Notes: generated by a model from the letters alone, not told the origin. DNA of 64,000 bases from Aradus depressus (GCA_963662175.1 OY759215.1:46207213-46271212); one strand, 5' to 3'; counted from the stretch's first letter, positions 1 to 11,734 are shown. A program made the numbers and translations.

Positions 1-337
1 TTTATTTTATTTTATTTTATAATTAAAAAAAAAAAATTGTATTTATTTTATGACAACAATTATTTCTTTGGCTATATGATGAACAATTTTATACTATGTA
101 CAGACTTTTTGTATTTATTAGAATGAATGGTAGATATTAGAATGAATGGTTTTTGCATGTTGAGAGAGTGAGTGAACCTGGCTACCCCCACCCCTTAGAG
201 CTATGCCAGTTATCTTCCAACCGCTGTGCTGTGTGGGTGGGTAAGTTAATTTTATAATTTTACTCTGTACCCTGATGCTTTAGGAATTATTTATACTTTT
301 TATTATTTGTATATTTTTGTTATTCTATGATAGATGT

Positions 338-380
338 AGCACTGATGATGAGGCTGTTGCGTCGAAAACCGGTTCTGGTA
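338..380 (+). ncRNA. Hammerhead-like motif, diverged copy
   Basis: CTGATGA at 342-348, T, then a hairpin weaker than at 35.7 kb (GAGGC against GCGTC), GAA at 364-366, and the same AACCGGTTC. Stem I is poor. Followed by a stretch matching the 35.7 kb locus (AAACAGTGGGAAGACAACGT). Confidence 0.45.
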
Positions 381-439
381 TAAATAAAACAGTGGGAAGA
401 CAACGTCTCTTTTATTTCTATTAGAATAGACAATATTTC

Positions 440-1090
440 AAAAATAAGTTTGTTTTATTTATTTACTTAACTTAACTTGCAAACTTGAGCTCAATAAGCA
501 AGAAAGCTACCTCTGGGTTACCGGCGGTCTCTATATTTTTTTAATTTTCTCAAATGCAATATTTTTATAAAAATTACACATGAGATGTAAAAAGATTGTC
601 TTTATTATTATTATTGTTTATCAGTTATGGCCTTGGTATCTCGCCCTCACCCTAGGAAATGACTCCCCCTATATAACTACCATTCACAGGCATTTTTTTC
701 TTCCAATCCCTCAAATATACATTTTTAACGATTGAAACAATTTAATAAAAACATTTTTTTTTTTTTTCAAAATGTTCTAATTGTTCTCTTGGATCGTCTC
801 TCCTGTGAAGTTGGCTCTAATTGGAATTGCGACCTTCTTTTCGACGAGGACAGTATGTTCAAAGAGAAGGGTTGGTCAGTGGAAATGTAGCAGAAAATGG
901 CACCCCTCTCGCGGATTAGAAATCCTCTTATCACAATTTACTATAACAGGGCTTTCTTATAACAACCACTTTTTTACAGGCCACTCTCCCTCTCATTCTC
1001 CCCTCCAAATTCATCTCATACTGGCAACACTCGCCATAGAAAAGTAAAGTGGCATCAACGATTTATCTTCAGCGTAAATCTGAAACATCT
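440..1090. other. No recognisable gene
   Basis: AT-rich sequence. An 88-codon frame at 781-1047 has no recognisable motif. TTTCTTATAACAACCAC near 950 resembles TTTCTCATAACAACCACGC at 47908, so part is a low-copy repeat. Confidence 0.5.
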
Positions 1091-1091
1091 T

Positions 1092-1275
1092 CAACTACGT
1101 GGTCATAGCGCCTATTACCAGAGCGCACTTTTGTCACTCTGGTAGACATGAGCCCGACTCTACTAATTTTGCCTACCTACCTTTATTCACATAGCATAGG
1201 GGTTAATAACGAACACCTGACATCACACAGGCTCGGAACCATCGCTTAACGTTCCATCCGGACGGTCATCAAGAT
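1092..1275 (-). mobile_element. SINE family A, partial
   Basis: Reverse copy from the ACGTGGTCATAGCGCC block to CCATCCGGACGG; both ends missing. Confidence 0.65.
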
Positions 1276-1348
1276 GTCTTCAACTCCCAGATAAAAATAC
1301 GAACGGCCTCAGTGGTCCATTAGTCTCTACACTGTACGGGTGGGATGT

Positions 1349-1390
1349 GCCACTGATGATGAAGCTACTACATTGAAAACCGGTACTAGT
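1349..1390 (+). ncRNA. Hammerhead-like motif, degenerate
   Basis: CTGATGATGAAGC and GAAAACCGGTAC in the same flanking repeat (AAACAGTGG follows), but stem II is not complementary. Confidence 0.35.
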
Positions 1391-2245
1391 TAAAAGTAAA
1401 ACAGTGGAAAGACGACGCCTTTCACATTGTGTTCTATGAAAAGTACTTTCTCTAATAGTGAAATAAAGGCATTGGAACACGTAGAAGTCAAAAGAGAGGT
1501 TTTTTTGTCTAAAAAGAAAATGAGAAAAATTGTTATATTTTATTACACTTAGCTAGAAGAGAGACGTTCATAGTAGTGTAAGTAACTAGAGGTCAAATAT
1601 ATCAATGGTACACAATACAATGGAAATTTGAAGGAACTAAGTGAAAATAAACTGACAACGATAAAAGGCACTTGGTTCCTGGTCTAATCTTCATTGAACA
1701 TTGAACCCATAAATAAACAAGGTTCGCGGCAGAAAATATCGGATTCCTTTTAGTTTAGGTGCATAAAAACAAAACTTTGCTAATTCATACTCGATATCTG
1801 GATTTGAATATTTCGTATTTTGGCCAGGTTTTAAGACCATTGTACGGGGCACTCATTTACATCTAACCCAGAAGATGAGAAATAGGATAAGTAGGTTCAT
1901 ATTTAAGCATTCGAAAGTCTTCTTGTATAACCGAGAGTTTCTATTTGACTTTTCCATTAAAGTTCCATCAAGAGACTAATTCTTACAACTAAGTTTCAAG
2001 TAACTTCAGATGGGGTTATGACTCTCAGATGAAACTTGTACTGCCTTAGAACCAAAGGTCTCCAAAGTTGGGAACATCAGACCAATCTGTTGAGAACGTT
2101 GACCCTCAATAACTTCGTATTCTATTACGTAGAGTATATAATAAACCAGAGACTCGGTCCCTTTCGCCTTCGCCATCAATTTCATGTTTCCTCTTTGGAG
2201 GCTTGTAGATCTCATTATGTTGGTTGATAAAAAAAAAATAGTTAT

Positions 2246-2432
2246 TGTGACTCATGCCCGTGCTTTTAACTACTAGGTCATATCGCCTAGTACCAGAATG
2301 CTCTGTTGTCCCTCTCGTGGACATATGGTAGGGGTCTTTAACGAGTACTTGGCAGGCTAGGGACCATCGATTAACGTAAGGAAAGGTCCGAAGGGGAGGT
2401 TTTTTTTACCTCCCAGATAAAAGCCTCGGAAA
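2246..2432 (-). mobile_element. SINE family A, partial
   Basis: Reverse copy, TGACTCATGCCCGTGC to ACCTCCCAGATAAAAGCC, with internal deletions. Confidence 0.72.
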
Positions 2433-2739
2433 CCCCAATAACTGCTGAATGTATCGACATGAAAATTGTTATTTAAAGTCAAAACTCTAGAGGACATAAC
2501 CTGTCAAATTTCAGCGATATCGGCTGAAGGGAAGTACATTGCCAATGATTAACCGATGTCTTTATATTATAGGTTTTTCAATATCTCTGAAAAAAATTGT
2601 TATGTATCATTTCTAATTGAATTTAAAATGCTTTTACTGTATGTATTGCTTTCAATTCCCGATAATTTTGCTTTCCAATTAGAAGCATACAAGTTTACAG
2701 TGGAAATGGGAGACAAAAGGAAAACCCTAGTATTCACTT

Positions 2740-3281
2740 TGTGATAAAGATACAATGACCTCAGAAGGAAACCGTACAGAAACAATACAGCAGGAGTTAC
2801 AGAGCAGAGCAAGAGATGAGAGCTCTCAAAGTTTGTCTACCCCAAGTTGGAGTAACAGAAAGAAAAACCTAGAGGCGTCGGATCCTCTTCCAACTTGGAT
2901 TCTGTTAACTTAGTGAAATATACAGTGACCTCAGGAGAAAACCTTACAGAAACAATACAGAGCCCGTCGGGAGGAGTTACAGAGCAGAGCAAGAGATGAG
3001 AGCCCCAAAGTTTGTCTACCCCAAGTTGGAGTAACAGAAAGAAAAACCTAGAGGCGTCGGATCCTCTTCCAACTTGGATCCTGTTACATTAGTGAAAGAT
3101 ACAATGACCCCAGGAGGAAACTGTACAGAAACAATACAGAGCCCGTCAGCAGGAGTTACAGAGCAGAGCAAGAGATGAGAGCCCCAAAGTTTGTCTACCC
3201 CAAGTTGGAGTAACAGAAAGGAAAACCCCAGAGACGTCGGATCCTCTTCCAACTTGGATCCTGTTACCTTAGTGAAAGATT
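2740..3281. repeat. Tandem repeat, ~170-179 bp, 3 units
   Basis: Marker TACA(A/G)TGACC at 2751, 2921 and 3100. Each unit contains CCAAGTTGGAGTAACAG and CTCTTCCAACTTGGAT, an inverted pair around CAAGTTGG/CCAACTTG. No convincing coding sense. Confidence 0.9.
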
Positions 3282-3439
3282 TGCGGGGGGCAGAAATGAA
3301 TAATGGAATAAAAAAAAATCCCGTCTCGGAGATGTTAAGGAAGTCAATATACTCTGAAATTATACGAGACCGGTAGCGTGTCATCTTAGTCAGGAAATAA
3401 GGATTCTATGGCAGTATGTAAAACATAATATTATGTGAA

Positions 3440-3850
3440 CATACAAAATGTCATTTCCTTCAGGGGGAAGTTATCTATAAAATGACTATCTGGGTTTTCT
3501 AATTTAAACTTTTACTTTCCCAGCTAGGCGATGTATAAGGAAAGTAATGTAATCGATTAATTTTTTGATTAATTTTCGATTTTCAACGAAATTTTAGTTT
3601 CAGATTCGAAAATATTAAAATAAAAGTCTTCGGTGATTCAAAGTCACCGTGTGTGATAATGTACAACAGTTGACTCTAAAAACTGCCCCAATATAATGAA
3701 TGTATCGACATGAAATTTCATTTTTTAAATCAAAACCCAATGAGAACACAACCTGTCGAAAACAATTTCAGCGATATCGGCCGAAGGGAAGGGGGGGGGG
3801 GGGGGGTTCAGGGGAGTGAGCTTAATTCAAAACCCTAATAACTGTTGATG
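3440..3850. repeat. Module C dispersed repeat
   Basis: Edge unit near 3520-3560 and internal unit 3670-3830 with GAATGTATCGACATGAAAT, GCGATATCGGCCGAAGG and a G16 expansion. Confidence 0.68.
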
Positions 3851-3869
3851 TACATAAATAAGACTTTTT

Positions 3870-5215
3870 AACTTTAAGAAGTCGACACAAAATTAAGACT
3901 TTTCTCACTGTTGTCTTCTTTCGCCTTGTATCAACGTTGGCATTTTGAGATTTTTCTTGATGTAGATTTATTTTTTTCTGTTCTACACGATTAAGTGAGC
4001 CCTTGAGACGATATTGTACACTCAAAATCTCATAAATTTTATATTACTTAAGTCAGGCTTCTTGAAATTTCATTCGAGAAAAGCTACTGGTTGAGATTCT
4101 TCTTACGAAAGCTAAAGTTAAGTATTGAAGACAATATCACAAAAGAAGTTCCTAACTTGATTTAAAAACTTTTTATATTTGAATACATATATTACATCTT
4201 ATATTTTTAGTCCTCAGCTAAATAAAATTTTAAGTCGACTTTTAAACCTTCTAGATATGCTTTTATGATTATAAATAAGTTAGTAGAACTTTGGAAAAAT
4301 CACTTAAGTGTACTTGAGTAGTTTCTGCTCAACGTTTTAGAAACATATATTCCCCAAGTCGATTAATAATAACGATAATAATAATATTAGCCTTGATTTA
4401 CCTAGAAAAGTACGTAATAATACAAGAAATATAAAAATAAAAATAAATTGATGCTCTTATTCTGGCTTGCTCCCAGAGTAGATTATTTAAATATTATCAA
4501 GACATAGTTTAATAATTAATGCTAACATGAGTTCATAGTGACCAGAAGAAGATACGTATAAGTGTCCCAAAATATTGTCAAAACAGAAAAAAATCAATAA
4601 TGCTATAAGATCTTCAGAAAAGTAATACTGAGCAGATAGAGAAAAAAAAATCAAGATATATGATTTCAAAAAAATTAATATAAAGTTTTTGGCTCTCGTG
4701 TAAAGCTTTGTTTTTAGGCTTAAAAACATTATACATATTGCCACAGAATTTTAAATTATGGACGGAAAGGTTTTCGTGCATAAAATGTTTTGTGGTCCAG
4801 GAGAAATATATTGAGAAAACTTCTCTACCGATTCAATCTTTTAAAATCCTAGTAAAAAATATTAGTGTTTGAGGGACTACGGGGTTCCAAGGTTATCTGA
4901 TAACTGGGACTTCCCCCTACATCGGTTCTAACAGTGACGTCAAGCATGTCAAGTCTTCCTTCATCAGTTGTATTCTTGTTCATCATCCTATTAGCCATTT
5001 AATTTATTCAAAAAAAGTGCCTGTTGCAAAAATCTCGGTTGATAGTTTAATATTAGTAGCGTAGGAGACATTTGGACCAGACAGACATAAACAGCCTCTT
5101 CTCCAAGGTCACTAGTTATGACGTCACCATACTTTTTTTTGGAAAAAATTAATTTAAACTTTTATTGTACATAGTGAAACCATCTTAAGACATGCTTGGG
5201 CTTGCTTCACAAACA
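3870..5215. other. AT-rich, nothing recognised
   Basis: No coding frame with sense and no clear repeat apart from AT-rich simple sequence. Confidence 0.5.
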
Positions 5216-5230
5216 GACGCAGACGTGTGA

Positions 5231-5492
5231 GCGCCGGTAGCTCAGTGGTAAGCGTGCTTGCTTACAGAGCTCAAGATCGCGGGTTCGAAACCCCGGCCAA
5301 GGCCCTTCGTTTATTTTATCTGGGAGGTAAAATAAACTTAAGCACACCGTCCTTTGGATGGGACGTTAAGTGATGGTCAGTAGAGTAATGCTCATGTTCA
5401 CCAGAGCGACAAAAGAGGTTACACTTTGGTATTAGGCAATATGATCTTGCAGTTAAAGCCCGGGCATGAGTCATAATAACTAACTAACGTGC
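5231..5492 (+). mobile_element. SINE family A, internally deleted
   Basis: The best-preserved tRNA-like head (GCGCCGGTAGCTCAGTGG; GGGTTCGAAACCCC). The body skips from GATGGTC to the GCTCATG block. The tail is TAACTAACTAAC. Confidence 0.87.
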
Positions 5493-5845
5493 ACACTCTC
5501 AATTTCATTTATAAGAAGATAATTATAAGAATTGATAGATAATTTAATAAAATGTAATTATATTTTTATGTAATAAAACGAAAAAAATTCCTAAATAATA
5601 TGCAAGTGAAATTAGCCTAATTAATTTTTTCCAGTTCCAGCGCCCATTGATCGATTTTGATATTTAATTAGAGCTTGAATGGAGAGGAAAATTTATGAAA
5701 ATTTTATTCTGATTTGCGAAGCCCATCTGTGGAGAGAAAATTAATTTTTAATAGTGCCAAATTCACTGCAAGGTTTCTTAAAAAAGAATTTCTGAGAGGC
5801 TTAAACTAAAGAGCTAATCTCATGCGGGGACACCAACAAAGAAGA

Positions 5846-5926
5846 AGAGTTAAAGACCCCTATCCTATGTGAAAAATTATTTAGGTTAGGCAAAATGTAC
5901 GACTCCGATGGTAGAGTCAGGCTCTT
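5846..5926 (+). mobile_element. SINE family A, body fragment
   Basis: GTTAAAGACCCCTATCCTA through GTAGAGTCAGGCTC only. Confidence 0.5.
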
Positions 5927-6262
5927 GAAGAGCGATCTACACCGGGGTGTTCGAGGCCATTGCCAAATGGTGAGATCGCCCCACGAAACGGCAGCTAATT
6001 ATCTTCGTCCAGGCACAAAGAATAGCCCTGTTAACAAAGGCCTATCGGACTATCTCTACGGCAGCGCTGTAGTTACTGGTGGGAGCTCCGCCCAATGACA
6101 GTCTAGGATGGCGCCGTCGCCTCGTACCACAGCAGACGCAATCTGTCCTTTAGAGTCGATACCGATGAGCCCTTGCCACTAGCCTTTCTTTGAAATGACC
6201 TATTAGCCCTCTACACGGCGGACGGGTGGTCTGAAGCCCCAATAGGGGGCCGGTACACCTGA
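5890..6262. other. GC-richer segment of unknown nature
   Basis: Stands out from AT-rich flanks and lies between two SINE pieces. One 67-codon frame is open (YDSDGRVRLLKSDLHRG...), but the start overlaps SINE sequence and no family is recognised. Possibly old retroelement untranslated sequence. Confidence 0.3.
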
Positions 6263-6284
6263 AAAAAAAAAAGTGGTGAAAAAA

Positions 6285-6373
6285 AGTTCACCAAATTGAC
6301 AAAAGAGCGCTCTGGTAATAAGCGATATGACCTTGTAGTTAAAGCCCGGACATGAGTCCAAATAACTAACTAT
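6285..6373 (+). mobile_element. SINE family A, 3' fragment
   Basis: AAAGAGCGCTCTGGTAATAAG through GGACATGAGTCCAAATAACTAAC-like end. Confidence 0.72.
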
Positions 6374-6798
6374 TTTTGGTACATTGGTATTAGTCCAAGC
6401 TCCCATGGCACAAGAAGTTATCCCATCGAACACCTCAAATTTGAAAGGTGAATATGCTTGGAAAACATGTTACGCCCGCCAGACTAGTAAAAATTTGTTA
6501 ATTGCTATTTTTAATAAATTTTTGAAATTAGCTAAAAAAATGAATTAATTTTTTTAAACACTTGCTTCGAAATTACACAATCTATGATAAATAATGTATC
6601 GTTCTTGAAAAAATCTGGCTGGCTGGCAATTTTTGTTAATTAACATCTAACAGAACTTTTCTTATAAATTATTTTTTTCATGAAAGTACTTCATAACACC
6701 TCTTTAGTTTCGAGTTCTCATCTATCTATTAAAACTTTTCGGGATGGAAATTTTTGTTAATTAACATTTGACAGACCTTTTTTTAGAAATTCTTATTT

Positions 6799-6998
6799 GG
6801 GGGCCATGGTGGCCGTGCGGGCTAGAGCGTAGGGCTTTGGTCGCATGGTCTCACCATGGTTTGCGGGTTCGAATCCCGTCCGGGAGTGAGTTTTATTTCG
6901 TAGATAGAACTCCCTCCCGGGGCCATGGATGTCTTAAATAATTATATATAACACATTGACATGGCTAATATGCACCGTACATAAAGCCAAAAGAAAAG

Positions 6999-7041
<43 letters not shown>
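6799..7041 (+). mobile_element. tRNA-derived SINE, family B, with long poly(A)
   Basis: Perfect 12-bp duplication AAATTCTTATTT (6787-6798 and 7042-7053). The head GGTGGCCGTGCGGGCTAGAG, then GCGGGTTCGAATCCCGTCC resembles a class II (Leu/Ser-like, long variable arm) tRNA. The body includes CTCCCTCCCGGGGCCATGGA and GCTAATATGCACCGTAC. An A tract of about 45 nt suggests recent insertion. Confidence 0.93.
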
Positions 7042-7046
<5 letters not shown>

Positions 7047-7666
7047 CTTATTTTTACAAAAAAATAATCTTTTCGACAAAAAAACCTATTTTAATATATA
7101 AAAGGGATCTTAACCTTTAATTTAGAATTAAAAAAACAAAACATTTTTTTAGTTGGCAACGGTCATATCATATTTTTTAATTAAACAATTTTGGCACGGC
7201 GCTTAAAAATTAATTCTGCCATAGTAAAAAACATTTTTTCGCTGACTGCCCAATTTTTATGGATAGGTAAAATAGATCTCAAACTTAATTTCAGAAAAAA
7301 AACTAGATGGTGTTTTAACGCGGCTGCCATAGAAGCTTATTAGTATAAAAAAAAAACGTTGGCACGGCGCTTAAAAATTAAGTCTGACATAGTAAAAAAC
7401 ATTTTTTCAATAACAGACCAAAGACTTGTCGACATACGGGGACCGGTGGGGGCAAAACGAGACACCTCCATACACCGCTCCAGCTAGACCAGCCTTCACC
7501 CCTCCTTCCAGGCTGAACCCTTTTCGATACATAATATTAAATAATTATTTTATTTATTATTTTATTTTTTTATTCACTATTTTCAAGGTACCCCCAAAAT
7601 ACAGACCGTTACAATATATTTTTTGTATTTGATTCAATCACTGATACTATTTCAAATTTATTTTAG

Positions 7667-7996
7667 TTTCTGTGACTCATGCTGGAGCTTTAACTTCGAG
7701 ATCATACCGCCTGTTACCAAAGCGCACTTTCCTCACTCTGATGGACATGAGCCCGACTCTACTATGGGAGTCCTAAAATTTTCCGACCCTAAATTTTTAT
7801 TCACCTAGAGTAGGGTTCTTTAACGCGTACCTGACATCGTACAGACATGGGACAGCTTAAGGTGTAGTTCGAAGGACGGCGTGCTCAAGGTTTTTTTCAC
7901 CTCCAAGATAAAAAACATAAGAGCCTCGGCCTGGTTTCGAACCCGCGTCTTGATTTCAGTAAGCAAAGCATACCACAAAGCATACCGGCGCTCTCT
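7667..7996 (-). mobile_element. SINE family A, near full length
   Basis: Reverse copy from the TGACTCATG end (7670) to the GCCGGTA head (about 7990). The B-box region reads GGTTTCGAACCC on the plus strand. Confidence 0.87.
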
Positions 7997-8697
7997 AATA
8001 TTTAATATATTCGTATGGTACTTAAGATCACTAAAAATCACTGCCTAATTCATTTTATTGTTGAGTTGTATAAAAAACAGTGGTGTACAGGTTTGGCGAA
8101 ATTTTCTCATTTGATTCTCGTCATTCCGGTTATTTAAATTTATAACCAAAAATTTGATATTTTCAATTTAGTTAGAAGAAAAATAAGATATTTTACTTGG
8201 AAATATTACTTCCTATATATTTACCTCCCTTGTGGATGTAATATTGTTGAGTAAAGGTTCAAGACCAGAAAAATAACAGAAAAAAGCTCATATCTTGGAA
8301 CGTAGCTTGGTAGAAAGTCATAACATTTTATACACAGGAGCGGTAAATGTTTATTGAATCTAGAATGTGACTTAGTTTCTTATCTATTGAATTTCAATAA
8401 AAATTGGTCATTTTTTTGACGGAGAAGTTCGCCTTTCAGAACGGGGAAAGGGTAACATCAGGAGTATGGACAGAACGAAAACATGTCACACTTTGAACGT
8501 TTATATCTCCTAAAGCAGTGGTCAAACCGCCGCCTTGGAGCCACATGCTGCTCTTTGCCCCCTTGAGTGTGGCTCTTCCACAAAATACCATGTGCGGGGG
8601 CGCTGTCATGATCTAATTTTATGAACACCTTACAATTTAATTGTATACATGAATGACATCGTAAATAAGTATGATATCAAGTTTCATTCAACGCACC

Positions 8698-8858
8698 TTA
8701 GTTTAACTAAGACTTGAAAATTAGTTTAACTAAGACTTGAAAATTAGTTTAACTAAGACTTGAAAATTAGTTTAACTAAGACTTGAAAATTAGTTTAACT
8801 AAGACTTGAAAATTAGTTTAACTAAGACTTGAAAATTAGTTTAACTAAGACTTGAAAC
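8698..8858. repeat. 23-bp tandem repeat, 7 copies
   Basis: Seven exact-period copies of a 23-mer that starts TTAGTTTAACTAA (arms TTAGTT/AACTAA around one T) followed by GACTTGAAAA. Only the last unit differs, ending AAC. There are no unique spacers, so it is not a CRISPR. Confidence 0.97.
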
Positions 8859-8884
8859 TTTAAGTAAAGTTTATTAAGTTAATT

Positions 8885-9105
8885 TTAGGGAGCGTTGTGA
8901 AGTGAAAGAAGATGTAATGTGAGGATTGAGAAAGGTATGTTGAGATGGTTTGGACATATAGAGAGGATGAACGAAAGGAGATAAACGAAATAAGTATACA
9001 AGACGAGTGTGGATGAGTTGGAAGGGGTCGACCTCAGCCAACGAACCTCAATCAAATACAGGACGTTTTTAGCAAAGGCCAGCTTAGGACTTCCTAAGGC
9101 TTAGC
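8885..9105 (+). pseudogene. LINE 3' remnant with WFGHIERM motif
   Basis: One frame reads IEKGMLRWFGHIERMNERR, two stops, VYKTSVDELEG and FLAKASLGLP. MLRW(F/Y)GHIERM followed by a GRP-like loop is a common C-terminal signature of non-LTR retrotransposon ORFs. It sits directly after the 23-bp tandem array. Confidence 0.6.
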
Positions 9106-9107
9106 CT

Positions 9108-9182
9108 ACTAAAGCACGCCCTTCTTCGGATGGGACTTTAAGCAATGATCCCGAGCCTGCGCGATGAAAGGTACTTGTTAAT
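9108..9182 (+). mobile_element. SINE family A, body fragment
   Basis: AAGCACGCCC, CTTCGGATGGGAC, CCCGAGCCTG and GGTACTTGTT, then a (TAA)n run. Confidence 0.6.
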
Positions 9183-9339
9183 AATAATAATAATAATTAG
9201 GGAATGAGGGCGCTCAACTGCTGTGGTCATTTACGCCCGTCTTTCTTACACTCGTTAGAGGTACATATATCGGCTCAGGAACCAACTTTTACATGTTTTG
9301 TACATGATCAGTAGTAAGTATATAAATGTCGTTTTATAC

Positions 9340-9450
9340 GCATAATCTTATTTTTTTTTTTATTTTTTTTTTATTATTATAATTTTTTTTTTTCTTTTAT
9401 ATTTTATTATTATTATTTTTTTTTTGAATATATAGGTATATTTTTTATTT

Positions 9451-9533
<83 letters not shown>

Positions 9534-9535
9534 CT
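9340..9535. repeat. T-rich and (TA)n low-complexity tract
   Basis: T runs, ATT repeats and long TA runs directly next to the 3' end of the minus-strand LINE at 9541, so it probably grew from that element's A/T tail. Confidence 0.9.
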
Positions 9536-9540
9536 ACTAC

Positions 9541-9940
9541 TTATATTTTAGAAGTAAGTTCAGCTTCTTTAATAAAATTAATTACTTTGTTTATGGTATT
9601 GTTATCATCCCCTAGTGCTTCGGAGACATTTCCAGGAACGCCGTGTATTTCCAGGAGTCCCCGGTATCTAAGACAGTCTTCAAAGATGTGGCGGACTGTT
9701 AATTGCACGTTGCAGGTGGAACAGATGGGGGGATCCTCTCTGTTGATCAGGTACCCGTGAGTTAGGCGGCTGTGTCCTATCCTGAGTCGTGCGATACACA
9801 CCTCTTCTATTCTGTTCTTCCGATAGCAGGACTTCCAATTGGTTACAGATCTCTTGATCATTTTCAATTTGTTGTCTTGAATTTCGCTCCACATGGACTG
9901 CCAGCTGTCATATATATTTGTGGCTAGGTACTTGTTAAGA
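9541..9940 (-). pseudogene. LINE ORF2 C-terminal remnant
   Basis: The open minus-strand frame reads (upstream of the first ATG) YLATNIYDSWQSM, then WSEIQDNKLKMIK, IARLRIGHSRLTHGYL and CSTCNVQLTVRHIFEDC (C-x2-C-x7-H-x4-C). This is the RLRIGHxRLTHxYL plus knuckle tail of I/Jockey-type LINEs. It ends at a TAG near 9541, next to an A/T-rich tail region, and is uninterrupted for about 130 codons, so it is fairly recent. Confidence 0.75.
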
Positions 9941-9999
9941 TGAATAAACTACCTACCGAAGATGAATGAACCTGGATAAGCAAAACTTACCACTCCCTA

Positions 10000-10105
10000 A
10001 GTCGAGCTCATGTTCATAGGACCGGCAAAAGAGCGCTCTGGTAGTAGGCGATATGACCATGTAGTTAAAGCCCAGACATGAGTCACAATAACTAAGTAAC
10101 ACTGA
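10000..10105 (+). mobile_element. SINE family A, 3' fragment
   Basis: GAGCGCTCTGGTAGTAGGCG through GACATGAGTCACAATAACTAAG; 5'-truncated. Confidence 0.75.
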
Positions 10106-10344
10106 GGAACTAAGTTCTGATATAGACATAGATTTCCCCATAAAACTCATACTCAAAAAGATCTCTAGTAGCCTTAACATACTTCAGCTGAGAATAGGTA
10201 CATATAATTAAGTTAATAACAATGTACCTACCTATATAGTTTAGGTTAAAAAAATTTGGCTCTCAAAAGAAATTTCAATCGTTGTACTGTTGATATTTGA
10301 CTCTGTTGACTAAAGAGCTTGCCGACCATTGTCCTAAAGTAATA

Positions 10345-10560
10345 ACACGAAACCCCCAATAACTGTCGAAGTAATGAATGTGTCCACCCGAAATTTTACA
10401 TGTAAATCCAAAGCCCCATAAGCGACCTATCAATTTTTAGCCGAGTCGACAAAAGGATTAGAGAGAGGGAGGGGGGGGGGGGGGGGGGGGGGGGGTTAGA
10501 GGTGAGGCCTAACTTAAAAACAATAATAAATTGTAATGTATGTATGAACAACATGAAACT
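10345..10560. repeat. Module C dispersed repeat
   Basis: AAACCCCCAATAACTGTCGA, ATGTGTCCACCCGAAATTTT, then the G25 run and a second partial unit. Confidence 0.65.
10471..10495 (+). repeat. Run of 25 G within module C
   Basis: Uninterrupted G25 after GAGAGAGGGAG. The same position of the module is expanded to G16 at 3791-3806. Confidence 0.9.
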
Positions 10561-11187
10561 TTTAATCATGATTCTGAAATAAATGAGAATAGACCTATTG
10601 ATTTTTTGCTAAATTTGTAAATTGAATAGGCGAGCGAAAACATTAATTCATTAATTCGTTCTGGGTATGTACATTGCCAGAGATTCACCAACAATTTTTT
10701 ATATTTATTTCTTGCTTCTTTTGCCAAAGCTTGAAACATAAATGAGGAGCTTAACAAGCAAAATCAGCTTTATAAAATAAATGGTATTTTTTGGAAATTG
10801 CGAAAAACTAATAAATGATAAACTATTTGAATAAATCAAGGTTTTTTCTTCAAAGTTCATAACTTGTTTTGGCTGATTATGATGGACAAACATACTTTTA
10901 TTTGGTTAAGTCGAAGTAAAAATGAACATGCATAAGAAAGATATCACATTATTATTATTATTTTCACTGAAAATACAAAGGAAATTATGAAAGTATAAAT
11001 AAAAGTTGGTTTGTCCAACATGATCAGAACATTTCAAGTTCAAAGCTACAATGCTGAGCTCTGAGCGCTCACAATGGCATCACATACACAAACACAGCAC
11101 ACACGCATCATCGCGAAAATGCTCAAAACGTATTCAAGGCAACTTGAAAGGTGAGATTCTGTTGAAAACTCAACCTCGCTCTGTGTT

Positions 11188-11306
11188 TGGTAATTGTGAC
11201 TCATGCCCCCTGAGAGCGCTCTGGTGGACATGAGCCCGACTCTTCTATGGAAGCCCTAAATTTTGCATCAAAAATTGCATCCTGCAGGCTTGTGACCATC
11301 GCTTAA
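11188..11306 (-). mobile_element. SINE family A, partial
   Basis: Reverse copy, TGTGACTCATGCCCC to ACCATCGCTTAACG; about 40 bp missing near its end. Confidence 0.75.
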
Positions 11307-11734
11307 CGTAACTAAGTAGTATCGCATATTAGCACAATTACATACGTCCTTATTCTATTGGTAAGTATATGAAAGTAAAACCATAAACTTTTTTTTTTTT
11401 TTTCTTTACGTCTTTTTCTGGTCCAACATCTTCCGAAAGGATTCTTTCATACCAATCAAAGGAGAGATCCACATCCTGCCATTCACCGAACTCTTATTAA
11501 CTTGTCCGCAACTTTTTTTTTTTTCTTCTCGTCTGAAACTTTGTTTACTAAGTTAACGACAAACTCTTCCAAGTAAATTGTGTTAAGAAATCTCCAGCTA
11601 TTTCCTCTTTTCAGAGGGGATGTAAATCTCATTTCCTCAGTATCATCAAATGTATAGTTTTTCATGGTTCTCACTTTTACGATGCTGTTTCCTTTCTTCA
11701 ACACAGTTCTCTTGACCTCACTAATGGATTCCGA

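Noticed and set aside
3016..3384. 122-residue minus-strand protein
   Set aside because: It is the translation of two of the tandem units at 2.74-3.28 kb; no known motif.
5233..5305. tRNA gene
   Set aside because: A and B boxes are clear, but the same head followed by the same body recurs at many loci, so it is a SINE head. The family B heads were rejected for the same reason.
8698..8858. CRISPR array
   Set aside because: Units are contiguous, with no unique spacers, in animal DNA.
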